From: Ursus arctos
Lineage: Eukaryota > Chordata > Mammalia > Carnivora > Ursidae
Direction of reading: 5' to 3'
Assembly (NCBI RefSeq): GCF_023065955.2
Contig: NW_026622808.1
Location: forward strand, 40,684,475 to 40,748,474
DNA: 64,000 nt
In this document: positions 1 through 11,705 of the stretch, piece after piece
Position numbering within the stretch: position 1 is the stretch's first letter
How the letters are laid out: each line of letters starts with the position of its first letter
Program-made: the position numbers and the translations under genes
The notes under the pieces: generated by a model
Databases searched by the model: none
What the model was told of the DNA's origin: nothing
What the model saw: only the letters and a program-made list of their open reading frames with translations

Positions 1-1121
1 CCATCTAAAACCTCCTGTGACCTAACAAAGCAGAAAAAGGCAAGTAACACTGGCATTGCTTCTCTTAAACTTAGAGATACTTTTTTATTAAGAAACCCCA
101 TATATGAGTTAATACATTTTTATATCTGTAAGTGAGCATTCATAGCTAAGGGTCAGCGATGTGATAGAAAAAGTAATGAGACCATGTTGAGAAAAAATGG
201 GGTAGTCAACAGGAAAATCAACCTCATTTATTATAATATTCTAGTGATCAGCAGGTGTATAACTCTCTCAGCTATGGTCATTAACGACATTCATTCCAAA
301 CTTAACATCTACATTTGCAAACCATTTGAAAGTAAAATTACTTCTGAATTCAATTTCCAATTTGCTTTTATATCTCCATCTTTGATTGACAATTTTTATT
401 TTAACAATGGCAACCTCAGTGAGTATTTGAGTAAATGGTAGCAACCATCCAATAGTGTAGATAAACTTGTCTATTTAGATTACCTATTCACTTTTCTTCC
501 ATATGTACAATCATTTTCAACCACTGAATGTTCACTTCAGGTTAGAATGAACTTGCAAAACTGATGTCAGGCTTCTGATGATTAGATTCATTTATTAGAA
601 TTACTTGTTCTTAAAGCCAAAATGGTATTTATTTTTCTTATCATGACCTAAAAATGACCAAATTTGAATGCACACCTTCAGTGATGCTACCAAATAACTC
701 CAGGCATAAATTACAAGAAAAGAGAGAGTTTGCAAAATCGTATATATAAATGTGTGCAATGATGTTTGGGTATATAGTTAATATGGCTGTGCACTGAAAT
801 TGAAAACCATATAGAAGATGGCGCCATGCAGAAGGCCTCCCTTATGCATTCACTCCTATACTTCATAATCACCACAGGGAATTTTATTCCATCAATTTTT
901 CCTGGGTCCCTTCTGCTGAATTTTAAATTCATTGAGGATTCTTTTGTCTTTTATAGAAAAATTCAGAATTCTGAACCTAAGATGCTTTCGTATACTTATT
1001 GAAACACAAAGTAGTCCTCTTTTCTTACTTAGCATTCATTACAATGCACATTTCACATGTATGGCTTTACATCAGTAACTGGTGCTCTTTGAATCTTTCT
1101 CTGAATGTCATTTGATCCCCT
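1..1121. other. AT-rich non-coding sequence, nothing recognised
   Basis: I see no coding potential, no repeat I can name and no tandem array here. The short open frames contain no recognisable domain and no convincing splice context. The sequence is probably unique intronic or intergenic DNA. Confidence 0.5.
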
Positions 1122-3458
1122 TTTTAAAAAGAGCTCTATTGAGGTACAATTTACATGCCATAAAATTCATCATTTTAAATTGTGTACATTTTTAGTATAT
1201 TTAAAGAGTTATGTAAACCATCACCAGAATTTGGTTGTCAAACATTCCCACCATCCAAATAGATCCCACATACCTGTCTGCAGTCAATCTCCACTCTCAT
1301 CCCCATCCCCAGGCTATCATGAATCTGGCTTGGGTCTAGAAACATTTGCCTTCTCCAGATATTTCATGTAAGTGGAATATAAAATATAAAATTTTCTGCA
1401 TGTGACATCTTTCACTGAGCACAACGTTTTTGACATTCATCCACTGTAGCCTATATCATTACTTTCTTATTGAAGAACAGTGTTGTAATATATGGATATG
1501 CCACATTTTATATCTATTCACCAAAGGAGTTGGTGGAATTGTAGTTTGTCTCCAGGTTTGGCTAACCTAAATAATGGTACTAAGAACATTCATGTTCAGC
1601 TCTGTGTGTGGTCATAATATTTTCATGTTTCTCAGGCATATACCCAGGAAGACAGCCATTGTGGTGGGTATGAGGTGGTATCTTATTATTTTTTTTTAAA
1701 ATTTTTTCTTAAATTTTAATTTGAATTCCAGTTAGTTGACATATAGTGTAATATTAGTTTCAGGTGTACAATACATTAATTCAACACTTCCATAGAACAT
1801 GAGCACATAGAGTGCTCATCACAAGTGCACTCCTTAATTCTTATCACCTATTAATCCATCCCTCAATGCAACCCCCCCCCCCCCCCCCGGTTAACCATCA
1901 GTTCTCTACAGTTAAGAAAAAGTTAAAAATAGAACTACCCTAAGATTCAGCAATTGCACCACCAGGTATTAACTCAAAGAATAGAAAAATACTAATTCAA
2001 AGGGATACATGCACCCTGATGTTTATAGCAGCATTATCTGTAATATCCAAATTATGGAAACAGTCATTATGGTTGTAATTTACATTTCCTTAATGTGAAT
2101 ATTATCGTGTGCTTTTTAGCCATTTATCTATCTGCTTTTATGAAATGCCTATCCAAATCTTTTACCAAGTTTTAAATCGGTGATATGTTTTCTTATTAAC
2201 AAACAGTAAGAGTTCTTTTTATATTCTGGATACAAGAACTTTACCATATATACGATTTGCACATATTTTCACCAGTCTGAGGCTTGTCTTCATTTATGTA
2301 ATGGTGCCTTTTGAATGCAAAACTCTGAAATTTTTATGAAGTCCAATTTATTATTTTTTCTTTTATTATTTGTGTTCTGGTGTCATATCTACAAATGCTT
2401 TGCCTAACCCAGGATCATGAAGATTTCCTACTGTTTACTTCTAGAAGTCTTATACTTTTAACTCTCACATTTAGTTCTATAATCCATTTTGAGCTAATTT
2501 TTGTATATGGTGTGAGGTATGGTTCTAAATTAATTTTTTTGCATGTGGACATCCAAATGTCCCCACATCATTTGCTGAAAAGACTCTTCTTTTACCACTG
2601 AACTGCCTTGACAATTTTGTAAACAAATCGGTGGACCATAAATGTAAGGTTTTATTTCTGTATGCTGTTTCATTGATCTATCTTCTTCACGCCAGTACCA
2701 TACTGCCATGATCACTATAGCTTTATAGTAAATTTTGAAATTTTGAGTTTAAGTCCCCCACCTTTTTTCTTTCACAAAACTGTTCTACTATTCACCTTTG
2801 AATTTCCATATACATTTTAGGATCAGTTCATCAATGTCTACAAAAAAGCCCACACACAAAAAAAATAAAAAAACAATCTAGATAAATTTGGGGAGAACTG
2901 TCAACATAACAATATTTAATCTCCCAACAGAATGGCTCTCCACTTACTTGTATCTTTAATTTCTGTCAGCAGTATTTTAAAATTTTTAGTACACAAATCT
3001 TGCACTAATTTTGTTAAAGTTATTTCTAAGCATTTTATTCTTTTTGATGATACTGTGCATGGAACTGTTTCCTTAATTTCATTTTCAGTTTACTCTATCT
3101 AGGATATAGAGATGCAACTGATTTTTGTCTGTTGATTTTCATATTCTTCAACCTTGCTGAACTCATTTATTTCTTTTCTACAGACATTTTTGCTGCTTGC
3201 AAATAGGCAGTTTTGCTTTTTCCTTTTCAATATGGATGCCTTATATTATTTATTTCTTTTTCTTGCCTTATTGCATTGACTAGAATCTCCAATACAATGA
3301 TGAATAGAAATGGTGAGAGAAGACAGCTTTGTCTTGTTTCCGATTCAGACTATCACCATTAAGTATGAAAAGCTATATGTTTTTCATAGAAGTCCTTTAT
3401 CAGATTGAAGAAATTTCCTTCCTATCTTAGTTTGTGGTGAGTTTTTCTTTTATCATTA
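1122..3458 (-). mobile_element. Old L1 LINE, 5'-truncated, minus strand (interrupted)
   Basis: Read on the minus strand, this holds an L1 3' UTR (about 1122-1380) followed backwards by the C-terminal half of ORF2. The 3' UTR is the reverse complement of the one at 4480-4610, so both belong to a related old L1 subfamily. The antisense of the region encoding the ORF2 C-terminus is recognisable around 1400-1660, and the antisense of the middle ORF2 portion runs from 2064 to 3458. Many stops and indels show it is a fossil. A younger L1 at about 1684-2063 splits it. It ends against a plus-strand L1 at about 3458. Family is known by pattern; exact subfamily is not assigned. Confidence 0.8.
1684..2063 (-). 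mobile_element. Younger L1 with internal inversion (twin-priming type), nested
   Basis: A poly(T)-rich start at about 1684-1710 is followed by the antisense of a carnivore-type L1 3' UTR (to about 1917). The sequence then switches abruptly to sense orientation and reads the ORF2 C-terminal region (about 1918-2063). This is the layout expected of twin-primed L1 insertions, where the 5' part is inverted and the intervening segment is lost. The host, an older minus-strand L1, resumes right after at 2064. The flanking TSD is short and imperfect (about tcttatta / tcattat). A run of 17 C at 1872-1888 lies within the 3' UTR portion. Confidence 0.65.
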
Positions 3459-4612
3459 ACTCAAAATGGATCAAAGACTTAGATATAAAATCTAAACCCA
3501 TAAATCTCTTAGAAGAAAACATAGGTGAAAATCTTCATGCCCTGCAATTAACAAATGGTTTCTTAGATATGTTTAAAGCACAAGTAACAAAAGAAAAAAA
3601 TAGATAAACTACATTTCTAAAATTTAGAAACTTTTGTCCTCAAAGGACACTATCAAGGAAGTAAGAAGAGCCATAGAATGGGGGAAAATTTTTACAAATC
3701 ATTTATCTGATAAGAGCCTAGTGTACAAAATGTATAAAGAATTCATACAATTCAACAAAAAGAAATAATCCCATTTAAAAATTAGCAAAGAATTTGAATA
3801 GTTATTTCTCCAAAGAAGATATATAAATGGCTAATAAGTAGATGAAAATATGCTCAACATTATTAGCCAATAGGGAAATGAAAACCAAAACTCACAGGAT
3901 AAGTATAATACTCACAGGATGAGTATAATAAAAAACACAAATAATAACAAGTGTTGCTGAAAATGTGGGGAAATTGGAGCTCACATACATTGATGGTGGG
4001 AGTGTAAAGTGGTACAGCCACTTTGAAAACAGTTTGGTAGTTCCTTAAAAGTTAAATGTAGAGTTCCATATGACCCAGCAATTTCACTCCTACATGTATA
4101 CCCACAAGGATTGAAAACATATGTCCACACAAAAATTTGTACGTGAATGTTCATAGTAGCACTATTAATAATTGCCAAAAAGTAGAATCAACTCAAATGT
4201 CCATCAACTAATAAGTGAATAAACAAAATATAGTAGATTCATACAATGGATTATTATTCAGGCATAAAAAGGAACAAAGACATGCTACAACACAGACAAA
4301 TGTTGGAAACATTATGGTAAGTTAAAGAAGCTAAACACAAAAGACTACATATCGTATGGTTCCATTTATATGAAACATTTAAAATAAGCAAATCCCTAGA
4401 GATGAAAAGAAAGGGCTAAGGGTAGCAGGAAGTAACTACTAATGAATACAGGTACTTTGGGGGTCACAAAGCATTCTAAAATTACACAGTGGTGATGGTT
4501 GCACAACTCTGTGAAATATACTAAAAACCACTGAATAATACACTTTAAAGGGAGAATTTTATGGTATGTGAATTATAACCCATAAAAAAAAAAAGCTGTT
4601 GCTAGTTCAATC
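3459..4612 (+). mobile_element. Old L1 LINE 3' portion, plus strand
   Basis: This segment starts at the ORF2 region matching the 'NSKW' part of the younger element and runs through the C-terminal ORF2 and an old L1 3' UTR to an A-rich end at about 4587-4600. It has many stops and small indels, including a short local duplication ('actcacaggat' repeated at about 3890-3920). Its 5' end abuts the 5' end of the minus-strand L1 at 3458, giving a head-to-head arrangement. Its 3' UTR is the complement of the one at 1122-1250, so the two copies are from related subfamilies. Confidence 0.75.
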
Positions 4613-4645
4613 ACTAATTGGTGATAAGACTTTGGGTAAGGGAAA

Positions 4646-6916
4646 CCAGGCAAAGACCCCATCAAAAAGGAGAATTACAGACCGATTTCCCTAATGAATA
4701 TGGACGCCAAAATCCTCAACAAGATACTTGCTAATAGAATCCAACAATACATTAAAAGGATTATCCATCACGATCAAGTGGGATTCGTACCTGGGATGCA
4801 AGCGTGGTTCAATATTCGCAAATCAATCAGCGTGATACATCATATCAACAAGAAAAGACTCAGGAACCATATGATCCTCTCAATCGATGCCGAAAAAGCA
4901 TTTGACAAAATACAGCATCCTTTCCTGATTAAAACCCTTCAGAGTGTAGGAATAGAAGGTACATTTCTCAATCTCATAAAAGCCATCTATGAAAAGCCTA
5001 CTGCAAATATTATTCTCAATGGGGAAAAGCTGGAAGCCTTTCCCTTAAGATCAGGAACTCGACAAGGATGCCCACTCTCGCCACTATTATTCAACATAGT
5101 ACTAGAAGTCCTTGCAACAGCAATCAGACGACAAAAAGGGATCAAAGGTATTCAAATTGGCAAAGAAGAAGTCAAAATGTCTCTCTTCGCAGATGACATG
5201 ATACTCTATATGGAAAACCCAAAAGAAGCCACTCCCAAACTATTAGAAGTTATAGAGCAATTCAGTAACGTGGCAGGATACAAAATAAATGCTCAGAAAT
5301 CAGTTGCATTTCTATACACGAATAACGAGACCGAAGAAAGAGAAATTAGGGAATCCATCCCATTTACAATAGCACCAAAAACCATACGTTACCTTGGAAT
5401 TAACTTAACCAGAGACGTAAAGGACCTATATTCTAGAAACTATAAATCACTCTTGAAAGACATTGAGGAAGACATAAAAAGATGGAAAGATATTCCATGC
5501 TCATGGATCGGAAGAATTAACATAGTTAAAATGTCCATGCTACCCAGAGCAATCTACACTTTCAATGCTATCCCGATCAAAATACCAAGGACATTTTTCA
5601 AAGAACTGGAACAAACAGTCCTTAAATTTGTATGGAAACAGAAAAGGCCCCGAATCTCCAAGGAACTGTTGAAAAGGAAAAACAAAGCTGGGGGCATCAC
5701 AATGCCGGATTTCGAGCTGTACTACAAAGCTGTGATCACAAAGACAGCATGGTACTGGCACAAAAACAGACACATAGACCAATGGAACAGAATAGAGAGC
5801 CCAGAAATGGACCCTCGGCTCTTTGGGCAACTAATATTTGATAAAGCAGGAAAAAACATCCGGTGGGAAAAAGACAGTCTCTTCAATAAATGGTGCTGGG
5901 AAAATTGGACAGCTACATGCAAGAGAATGAAACTTGACCACTATCTCACACCATACACAAAAATAAACTCCAAATGGATGAAAGACCTCGATGTGAGACA
6001 GGAATCCATCAAAATTCTAGAGGAGAACATAGGCAACAACCTCTACGATATCGGCCAAAGCAACCTTTTTCATGACACATCCCCAAAGGCAAGAGAAACA
6101 AAAGATAAAATGAATTTATGGGACTTCATCAAGATTAAAAGTTTCTGCACAGCCAAGGAAACAGTCAGAAAAACTAAGAGGCAGCCCACGGAATGGGAGA
6201 ATATATTTGCAAATGACACTACAGATAAAGGACTGGTATCCAAGATCTACAAAGAACTTCTCAAACTCAATACACGAGAAACAAATAAACAAATCAAAAA
6301 ATGGGCAGAAGATATGAACAGACACTTTTCCAATGAAGACATACAAATGGCTAACAGACACATGAAAAAATGTTCAAAATCATTAGCCATCAAGGAAATT
6401 CAAATCAAAACCACACTGAGATACCACCTTACGCCAGTTAGAATGGCAAAAATAGACAAGGCAAGAAACAACAATTGTTGGAGAGGATGTGGAGAAAGGG
6501 GATCCCTCCTACATTGTTGGTGGGAATGCAAGTTGGTACAGCCACTCTGGAAAACAGTGTGGAGGTCCCTTAAAAAGTTAAAAATTGAGCTACCCTATGA
6601 TCCAGCCATTGCACTACTGGGTATTTACCCCAAAGATACAGACGTAGTGAAGAGAAGGGCCATATGCGCCCCAATGTTCATAGCAGCAATGTCCACAATA
6701 GCTAAATCGTGGAAGGAGCTGAGATGCCCTGCAACAGATGACTGGATTAAGAAGTTGTGGTCCATATATACGATGGAATATTACTCAGCTATCAGAAAGA
6801 ACGAGTTCTCAACATTTGCTACAACATGGACGGCACTGGAGGAGATAATGCTAAGTGAAATAAGTCAAGCAGAGAAAGACAACTATCATATGATTTCTCT
6901 CATCTATGGAACATAA
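4646..6916 (+). pseudogene. L1 ORF2 C-terminal remnant (reverse transcriptase + Cys-rich domain), frame open
   Basis: The frame is open from the insertion point (4646) for 756 codons to TAA at 6914-6916. The first internal ATG is at 4694; it is not a natural start. Counting from that ATG, the RT palm has a first catalytic Asp at residue 65 (in SIDAEKAFD), the [11 protein letters not shown] motif, and the FADD box at 165-168 (nt 5186-5197). A CX3CX7HX4C motif has all ligands present at C595, C599, H607 and C612 (nt 6476-6529). By family knowledge, ORF2 is about 1275 residues, so roughly the N-terminal 520, including the apurinic-like endonuclease, are missing. This is a truncated retroelement gene, not a host gene; there is no upstream promoter or native start. 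Confidence 0.93.
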
Positions 6917-7218
6917 GAACTAGGATGATCAGTAGGGGATGAAAGGGATAAAGAAAGGGGGGGTAATCAGAAGGGGGAATGAAACATGAGAGACTATGGA
7001 CTATGAGAAACAAACTGAGGACTTCAGAGGGGAGGGGGGTGGGGGAATGGGATAGACCGGTGATGGGTAGTAAAGAGGGCACGTATTGCATGGTGCACTG
7101 GGTGTTATACAGAACTAATGAATCATTGAGCCTTACATTGGAAACCGGGGATGTACCGTATGGTGACTAACATAATATAATAAAAAATCATTAAAAAAAA
7201 AAAAAAAAAAAAAAAAAA
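4646..7218 (+). mobile_element. Young 5'-truncated L1 LINE with intact TSD and poly(A)
   Basis: The 2573-bp insert is flanked by a perfect 18-bp TSD, gactttgggtaagggaaa, at 4628-4645 and 7219-7236. It begins inside ORF2, keeps the open frame to 6916, has a 3' UTR of about 270 bp and ends with a long poly(A) to 7218. The perfect TSD, pure A tail and unbroken frame all indicate a recent insertion of a recently active carnivore L1 lineage. The 5' truncation removes the promoter, ORF1 and the endonuclease domain, so it cannot move on its own. The fragment at 41081-42335 and the tails at 7451-7678 and 19847-20014 look like the same or a close subfamily. Confidence 0.95.
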
Positions 7219-7327
7219 GACTTTGGGTAAGGGAAAATGTAGGAGAAAGTTATAGAGTAAGCATCACCCTTCTTGGTGATGCTCTTGTGCTCCTGGAAAA
7301 CATTCACTCAATGACCCACAGTCATTG

Positions 7328-8031
7328 TTGTGAGTTGAACTGTGTCCCCCAGAAAGATATGTTCAAGCCTTAATCCCTGGTACCTGCGAAGGTGACCTTA
7401 TTTGGAAATGAGGTCTTTGCAGATATAATCAAATTAAAATAAAGTCATGCATGAGAGACTATGGACTCTGGGAAACAAACTGAGGGCTTCAGAGGGGAGA
7501 GGGGTGGGGGAATGGGATAGGCTGGTGATAGGTATTAAGGAGGGCACGTATTTCATGGTGCACTGGGTATTATACGCAAGTAATGAATCATGGAACTTTA
7601 CATCAAAAACTAGGGATGTACTGTATGGTGACTAACATTATATAATAAAAAATTATTATAAAAAATATATAAAAAAATAAAATAAAGTCATGCTGTGTTA
7701 GAATGAGCTGTAAGCCAATGGTTGGCATTTTTATAAGAAGAAGGAAATTTATATTAAGAGAGAGAGTGCCATATGACAACAAAGGCAGAAATTGGGATGA
7801 TGCATCTATAAGCCAAGAAATGCCAAAGATTGGAGGCAACTATCAGAAAAGGTAGCAGAGAAGGGCATAGTACACATTCTCACTCAGTGCTTTCAGAAGG
7901 AATCAACCCTGCTGGTACCTTGATTTGAGACTTTTAGCTTCCAGAACTGTGAGACAATATGTTTATGTTGTTTCAATCCATCCAGTTTGTGGTGATTTGT
8001 TATGGCAGCCCTAGGAAACTACTCGAGTAAT
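7328..8031 (+). mobile_element. Solo LTR of MaLR/ERVL type (MLT1-like), interrupted
   Basis: The segments 7328-7450 and 7679-8031 join to a sequence resembling an MLT1-class LTR. It has a 'gaactgtgtcccccagaaa' start, a 'cttatttggaaatgagg' middle, 'ccagaactgtgagacaat' and a 'ttatggcagccctaggaaac' end. No internal retroviral genes are present, so it is a solo LTR fossil. It is split by a 228-bp L1 tail. The MLT1 name comes from memory of the consensus. Confidence 0.75.
7451..7678 (+). mobile_element. L1 3'-end insertion with TSD inside the LTR
   Basis: The 228-bp insert contains only the L1 3' UTR and an A-rich tail. It closely matches the 3' UTR of the young L1 at 6985-7190. It is flanked by the 15-bp TSD aaaataaagtcatgc at 7436-7450 and 7679-7693. 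It interrupts an MLT1-like LTR and so post-dates it. Confidence 0.92.
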
Positions 8032-8074
8032 ATTTACATCTTTATTACTAAAGAGAAAGGGTTCTAGGAAGTAG

Positions 8075-8215
8075 AGTCAACCTCTTCGAGTCTCCATTCC
8101 TTCATCTATAAATTGGGGATAATAACATCTGTCCATTCATCATGCTGAGAAAATGATATTGAAAACACTTCAGAAACTGTGAAATGCTTTATAAATATAG
8201 GCTATTACTCCTCCA
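8075..8215 (+). repeat. MIR SINE fragment
   Basis: The core and 3' part resemble MIR: 'ccttcatctataaattggggataata', then 'tgaaatgctttataaatatag'. It is a degenerate mammalian-wide SINE with approximate ends. Confidence 0.55.
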
Positions 8216-8919
8216 GGTGTATGCTTTTAATTGATTCATCAGCTCTAATTTATTGGGCTTTCTCTTTTTTTTAAGATCATCTTTTTAAGCAACATTCACC
8301 CTCCTTAGAAAAACTATGGCCTGGGTATTAGAGCTCTCTAACAGAAAAGTGAGAAGTCAAATTATGGAACTCTTATACCATAACCCACTCTCCTAACAAT
8401 CCCCCAAAATACACCTTGCCATAAATTGTCAATGAACTCACTTGCACTTTAGGAAATACAACACCAATGCACTGTAACCTTTTGTTTATACATAGGGTTA
8501 GAGCATTGCTTGTTCCATAATTGACTATTCTGTTGAACTGAATGGTACCATCATAAATGGTCACTTTTTGAAGACCACTATAAAGAAGACATTTGGCACT
8601 AAAGTACAATTTTCACAAATCACAAATAACTTAGATGCTCAATTATCAATATAAAATACTACACAAACTCTGATTATTGGGGATTTCTGATCATTTAGTC
8701 TTGAAAAAAAACTTTTAAAAAATTTTGCTGTAAGTTACCCTCAGTGGAAATTTGACAGTATCCAACAAGGGGGGAAATCTGTCAAATGTCCTTGAATACC
8801 TCCAGATTTTCTCTCCCTCTTCACCTCCGCTTTCCTGAATGTATCACTATAGCTGTAGGAGACTGTGACCCCTTAGGTAATGTATATATTCTCTTATTCA
8901 CATGAAAATCTCATGTCTT
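8216..8919. other. Non-coding, nothing recognised
   Basis: The composition is AT-rich. A minus-strand frame at 8373-8609 has no recognisable domain. I see no repeat or regulatory element I can support. Confidence 0.45.
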
Positions 8920-9190
8920 TAAATGGAGAAGATTTCACAAGTATGTAAAGATACACTTATATAGAAGCTCATTATAACATGGAAAAAACAAACAGGGAAA
9001 TTTTGGATAAATATATTATGCTAAATGCATGCAATGATACAAATGGCAGCTATTAAAAAGAATGAGACAGATTAATATGAAGCAACATGGAAAGATTCCC
9101 AAGACAGATAAAAGTAGAAAGCCCCGCTGTCACCACACCAAACCAATTTCCAAAAATATAAATAGTATGATTCTCTTTGAGGAAAAAAAG
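8920..9190 (+). repeat. Possible old L1 3'-region fragment
   Basis: The phrase 'ttaaaaagaatgagacagattaatatgaag...catggaaagattcccaagac' at about 9050-9105 resembles a segment found in the 3' part of ancient L1M elements. The match is weak and the boundaries are guesses. Confidence 0.35.
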
Positions 9191-9198
9191 ATTGTAAT

Positions 9199-9210
9199 AT
9201 CTCTCTCTCT

Positions 9211-9250
<40 letters not shown>
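9199..9250. repeat. Compound microsatellite (TC)n(AC)n
   Basis: A short (TC)n run at 9200-9210 is followed by about 19 uninterrupted AC units at 9213-9250. Pure dinucleotide runs of this length are usually length-polymorphic. Confidence 0.95.
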
Positions 9251-9252
<2 letters not shown>

Positions 9253-10389
9253 TTTAATCTCTGAAAGTACTCACAAAAAAATTATTAGATGCAGTTACAT
9301 TTGGAGAATGATTCCAAAGTTTCTTATTATGGGCATGGATTGCTTTTATTATGTAATATAATTTATAAATGGAAGAGTTTTAGCCTATAAGGACAAAACA
9401 ATGATTAGTGATTTACTATGTGAAACTAAAAAAATAACCTGCACAGACAACAATATATAAAAAAGAATGTTTAAAAGAATTCTTTACTTCTGGGGATCTC
9501 AAAAAAGACATCATGCAACATTTCACAGGTACTGCAAGGGAATTGTAGCTAGGGTCGTGCTGCGAGGCCCGTACTCGTGTGGGGAATCAATAGACCATCC
9601 TTCGAGGTAAGAGCACAACAACTTACTTATAGTGGTTTATCGAGTGCTTAGTTCAATACGAGTGGACATTTTGTCAATAACATTCTAATGGATGCTATGG
9701 ATGACAGTTCAGCGCTATAATATACAAGCTGGAAGGCCATATACTAAAATCTATAGGTCCCTGGAGTCAGAGGATGATCATTTGTAGAGGAACTAAAGAA
9801 AACCACCAAGAAATGTCTCATTGTAGGGCCTAATGATTGTTTTGAAGTAAAAAGCAAACAGATTTGGTTATTATGGATTGCATTAGTGCTAACACATTGG
9901 CGCCATTTTTATACATTCTTCTGTTTTAAAAAATTTTAGTAAATGAAAGGTGAAATTAGAAAGCTTTCCTTAATTTGAATTAGGCTGGAAGCTTATCAAT
10001 GTAAACACATTTCCCAATTAAGTTAGACAACACACAGAATTCATCACCTGAATCCTGTTGGTTAGAAATGAGCAGCAAATTAACTCATTCAGTTCTACAG
10101 TCAATTCACAAGTTTCCAACACAAGACTAAAGGGGTCACATGAACTACATTTGTGCCAATTTTTAAAGCAGAAGTAAGGTAATGTTCCCAGAAGGTACAA
10201 AACTATTGCTCTTTTAAAAAATACATCCAATTAGATATCAAGATTATTTTATGGGGAGAAGATAATACCTAGCATTTTCACATTTGATTTCTGAAGCATT
10301 CACTATTTCCATTTTTAATTTTCCTAAAGCTAGATTTATATATTATTTAACATTTGGGGAAGAATTAAAATGTGCAAATAGCTCCTCTA
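9251..10389. other. Non-coding, includes a CpG-retaining patch at 9541-9720
   Basis: No coding exon or named repeat is visible. About 9541-9720 holds roughly eight CpG dinucleotides, unusual for the CpG-depleted surroundings (see findings). The rest is AT-rich. Confidence 0.45.
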
Positions 10390-10605
10390 GACTTATATCT
10401 GGCAGCTTCTGGGTTCTCTTCTTTCTCTCTGTTAAACATTCTTTTCCATGGGGACAATTTTCTACTCCCTGCTCTGATTTTAAATGTTATTTCTGTATTG
10501 ACAATTCAATCTACATCTCTAGCCCTGACTCATTCCTTGAACTCCAAACTGCTTACTTGAAACTTTTCCTGGATATTCCACAGACATTGCAAATGAAAGT
10601 CATTA

Positions 10606-10892
10606 AGAGGCAAACCAAGAAACAGACTTTTAACTATAGAGAACAAACTGGTGGTTAGCAGAGGGGAGGTCACCTAGGTGATGGGGATTAAAGAGTGCAC
10701 TTGTTGTAATGAGCACCAGGTGATATATGAAATTGTTGAATCACTGTATTGTACACCTGAAACTAACATTATACTGTATGTTACTATGTATGTATTATGT
10801 ATGTATGTTACTATGTAGTATGTATTATACTGTATGTTAACTAACTGGAATTTAAATAAAAACTAAAAAAAAAAAAGAAAAAAGAAAAACCC
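10606..10892 (+). mobile_element. Carnivore L1 3' end inserted in L2
   Basis: This shows the carnivore L1 3' UTR order: 'gaaacagacttttaactata', 'gagcaccaggtgatata', 'ttgtacacctgaaactaac', 'aactggaatttaaataaaaac', then A-rich. The region 10770-10830 carries an internal expansion in which 'ctgtatgtta/ctatgtatgta' units are repeated. No clear TSD was found. Confidence 0.82.
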
Positions 10893-11265
10893 TAATTCCC
10901 CATCCTTACCACTACCCAGAAGGGGCTCAAACGAGAAACCTGAGTCATTCTTTGACCTGTATTTCCTTTCTGCAAGTCTATCAGTTCTATGTTGGATCCA
11001 CTCATTTCTCTAAATCTTATACTGTCTCTCTGGTCCAAGCACCATGTATCTTGCCTGCACAGCCTTCCAGCTGGTCTCCTTGTTTCCATTCTTTTCCTCC
11101 ATCCCCCAGTCAAGGCCCTTGAGAGCAGCCAGAGTGAGCATCCTAAATGGGGATCGATTACCCCGTCTTATTTCAGTAACTTTGTGGTGCTCTGAGAACA
11201 AAATCTAAATTCCTAGCTCACAAGGCCTATAAATTACCCTGCCTCACTCACTAGGTCTCATTCTC

Positions 11266-11705
11266 TATAGTCCAGGATTTCAAAGGAAACAAAATTCACT
11301 CTACATGGGTTAAATGGAGAGACTCATGAAATAACTCTTTACAGAGATATGGGCAGGGCTGAGGGAACAAATGAGGGATGGTTAGACACTGAAAGATAAC
11401 AACAGTGGGCAGCCATTACCATTCCTGGGGCAAGGGGAGGGCTGGAGCCAGAGAAACTGGATCTTCATAGGAGGGGTCTTGCAGAAGGAAAGGGAAGAAA
11501 TACCCTGAATTCCCTCTTGCTGTCCTCTGATCTCCTGCTGGTACTTCCCATTGACTGAGAAGCCTTGAGATCGAGGGAATCTGGGTGATTAATGTGATGT
11601 AATGTGAGGAACGGAAGGGAACTACCTCCCAGGACACAGAGCACATGAGAGAAGGTAGTGCATGGATCTGGAGGGATGGGAGGGAGAGGTAGAAATGCCA
11701 ACCTC
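11266..11705. repeat. Unassigned insert within L2
   Basis: This purine-rich segment of about 440 bp separates two collinear L2 blocks, so it is best explained as an inserted repeat. It has motifs such as 'acagagatatgggcagggctgaggga' that feel familiar from old mammalian repeats, but I cannot name the family. Confidence 0.35.

Noticed and set aside
5540..5830. Minus-strand frames opposite L1 ORF2 (also 41538-41828 and 26807-27016)
   Set aside because: They are antisense shadows of conserved L1 ORF2 codons, repeated at each L1 copy.
9062..9361. 99-codon frame containing a His-Thr repeat
   Set aside because: The repeat is the (AC)n microsatellite translated; not a protein gene.
10284..10658. 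124-codon plus-strand frame
   Set aside because: It crosses an L2 fossil and an L1 3' end; no gene.
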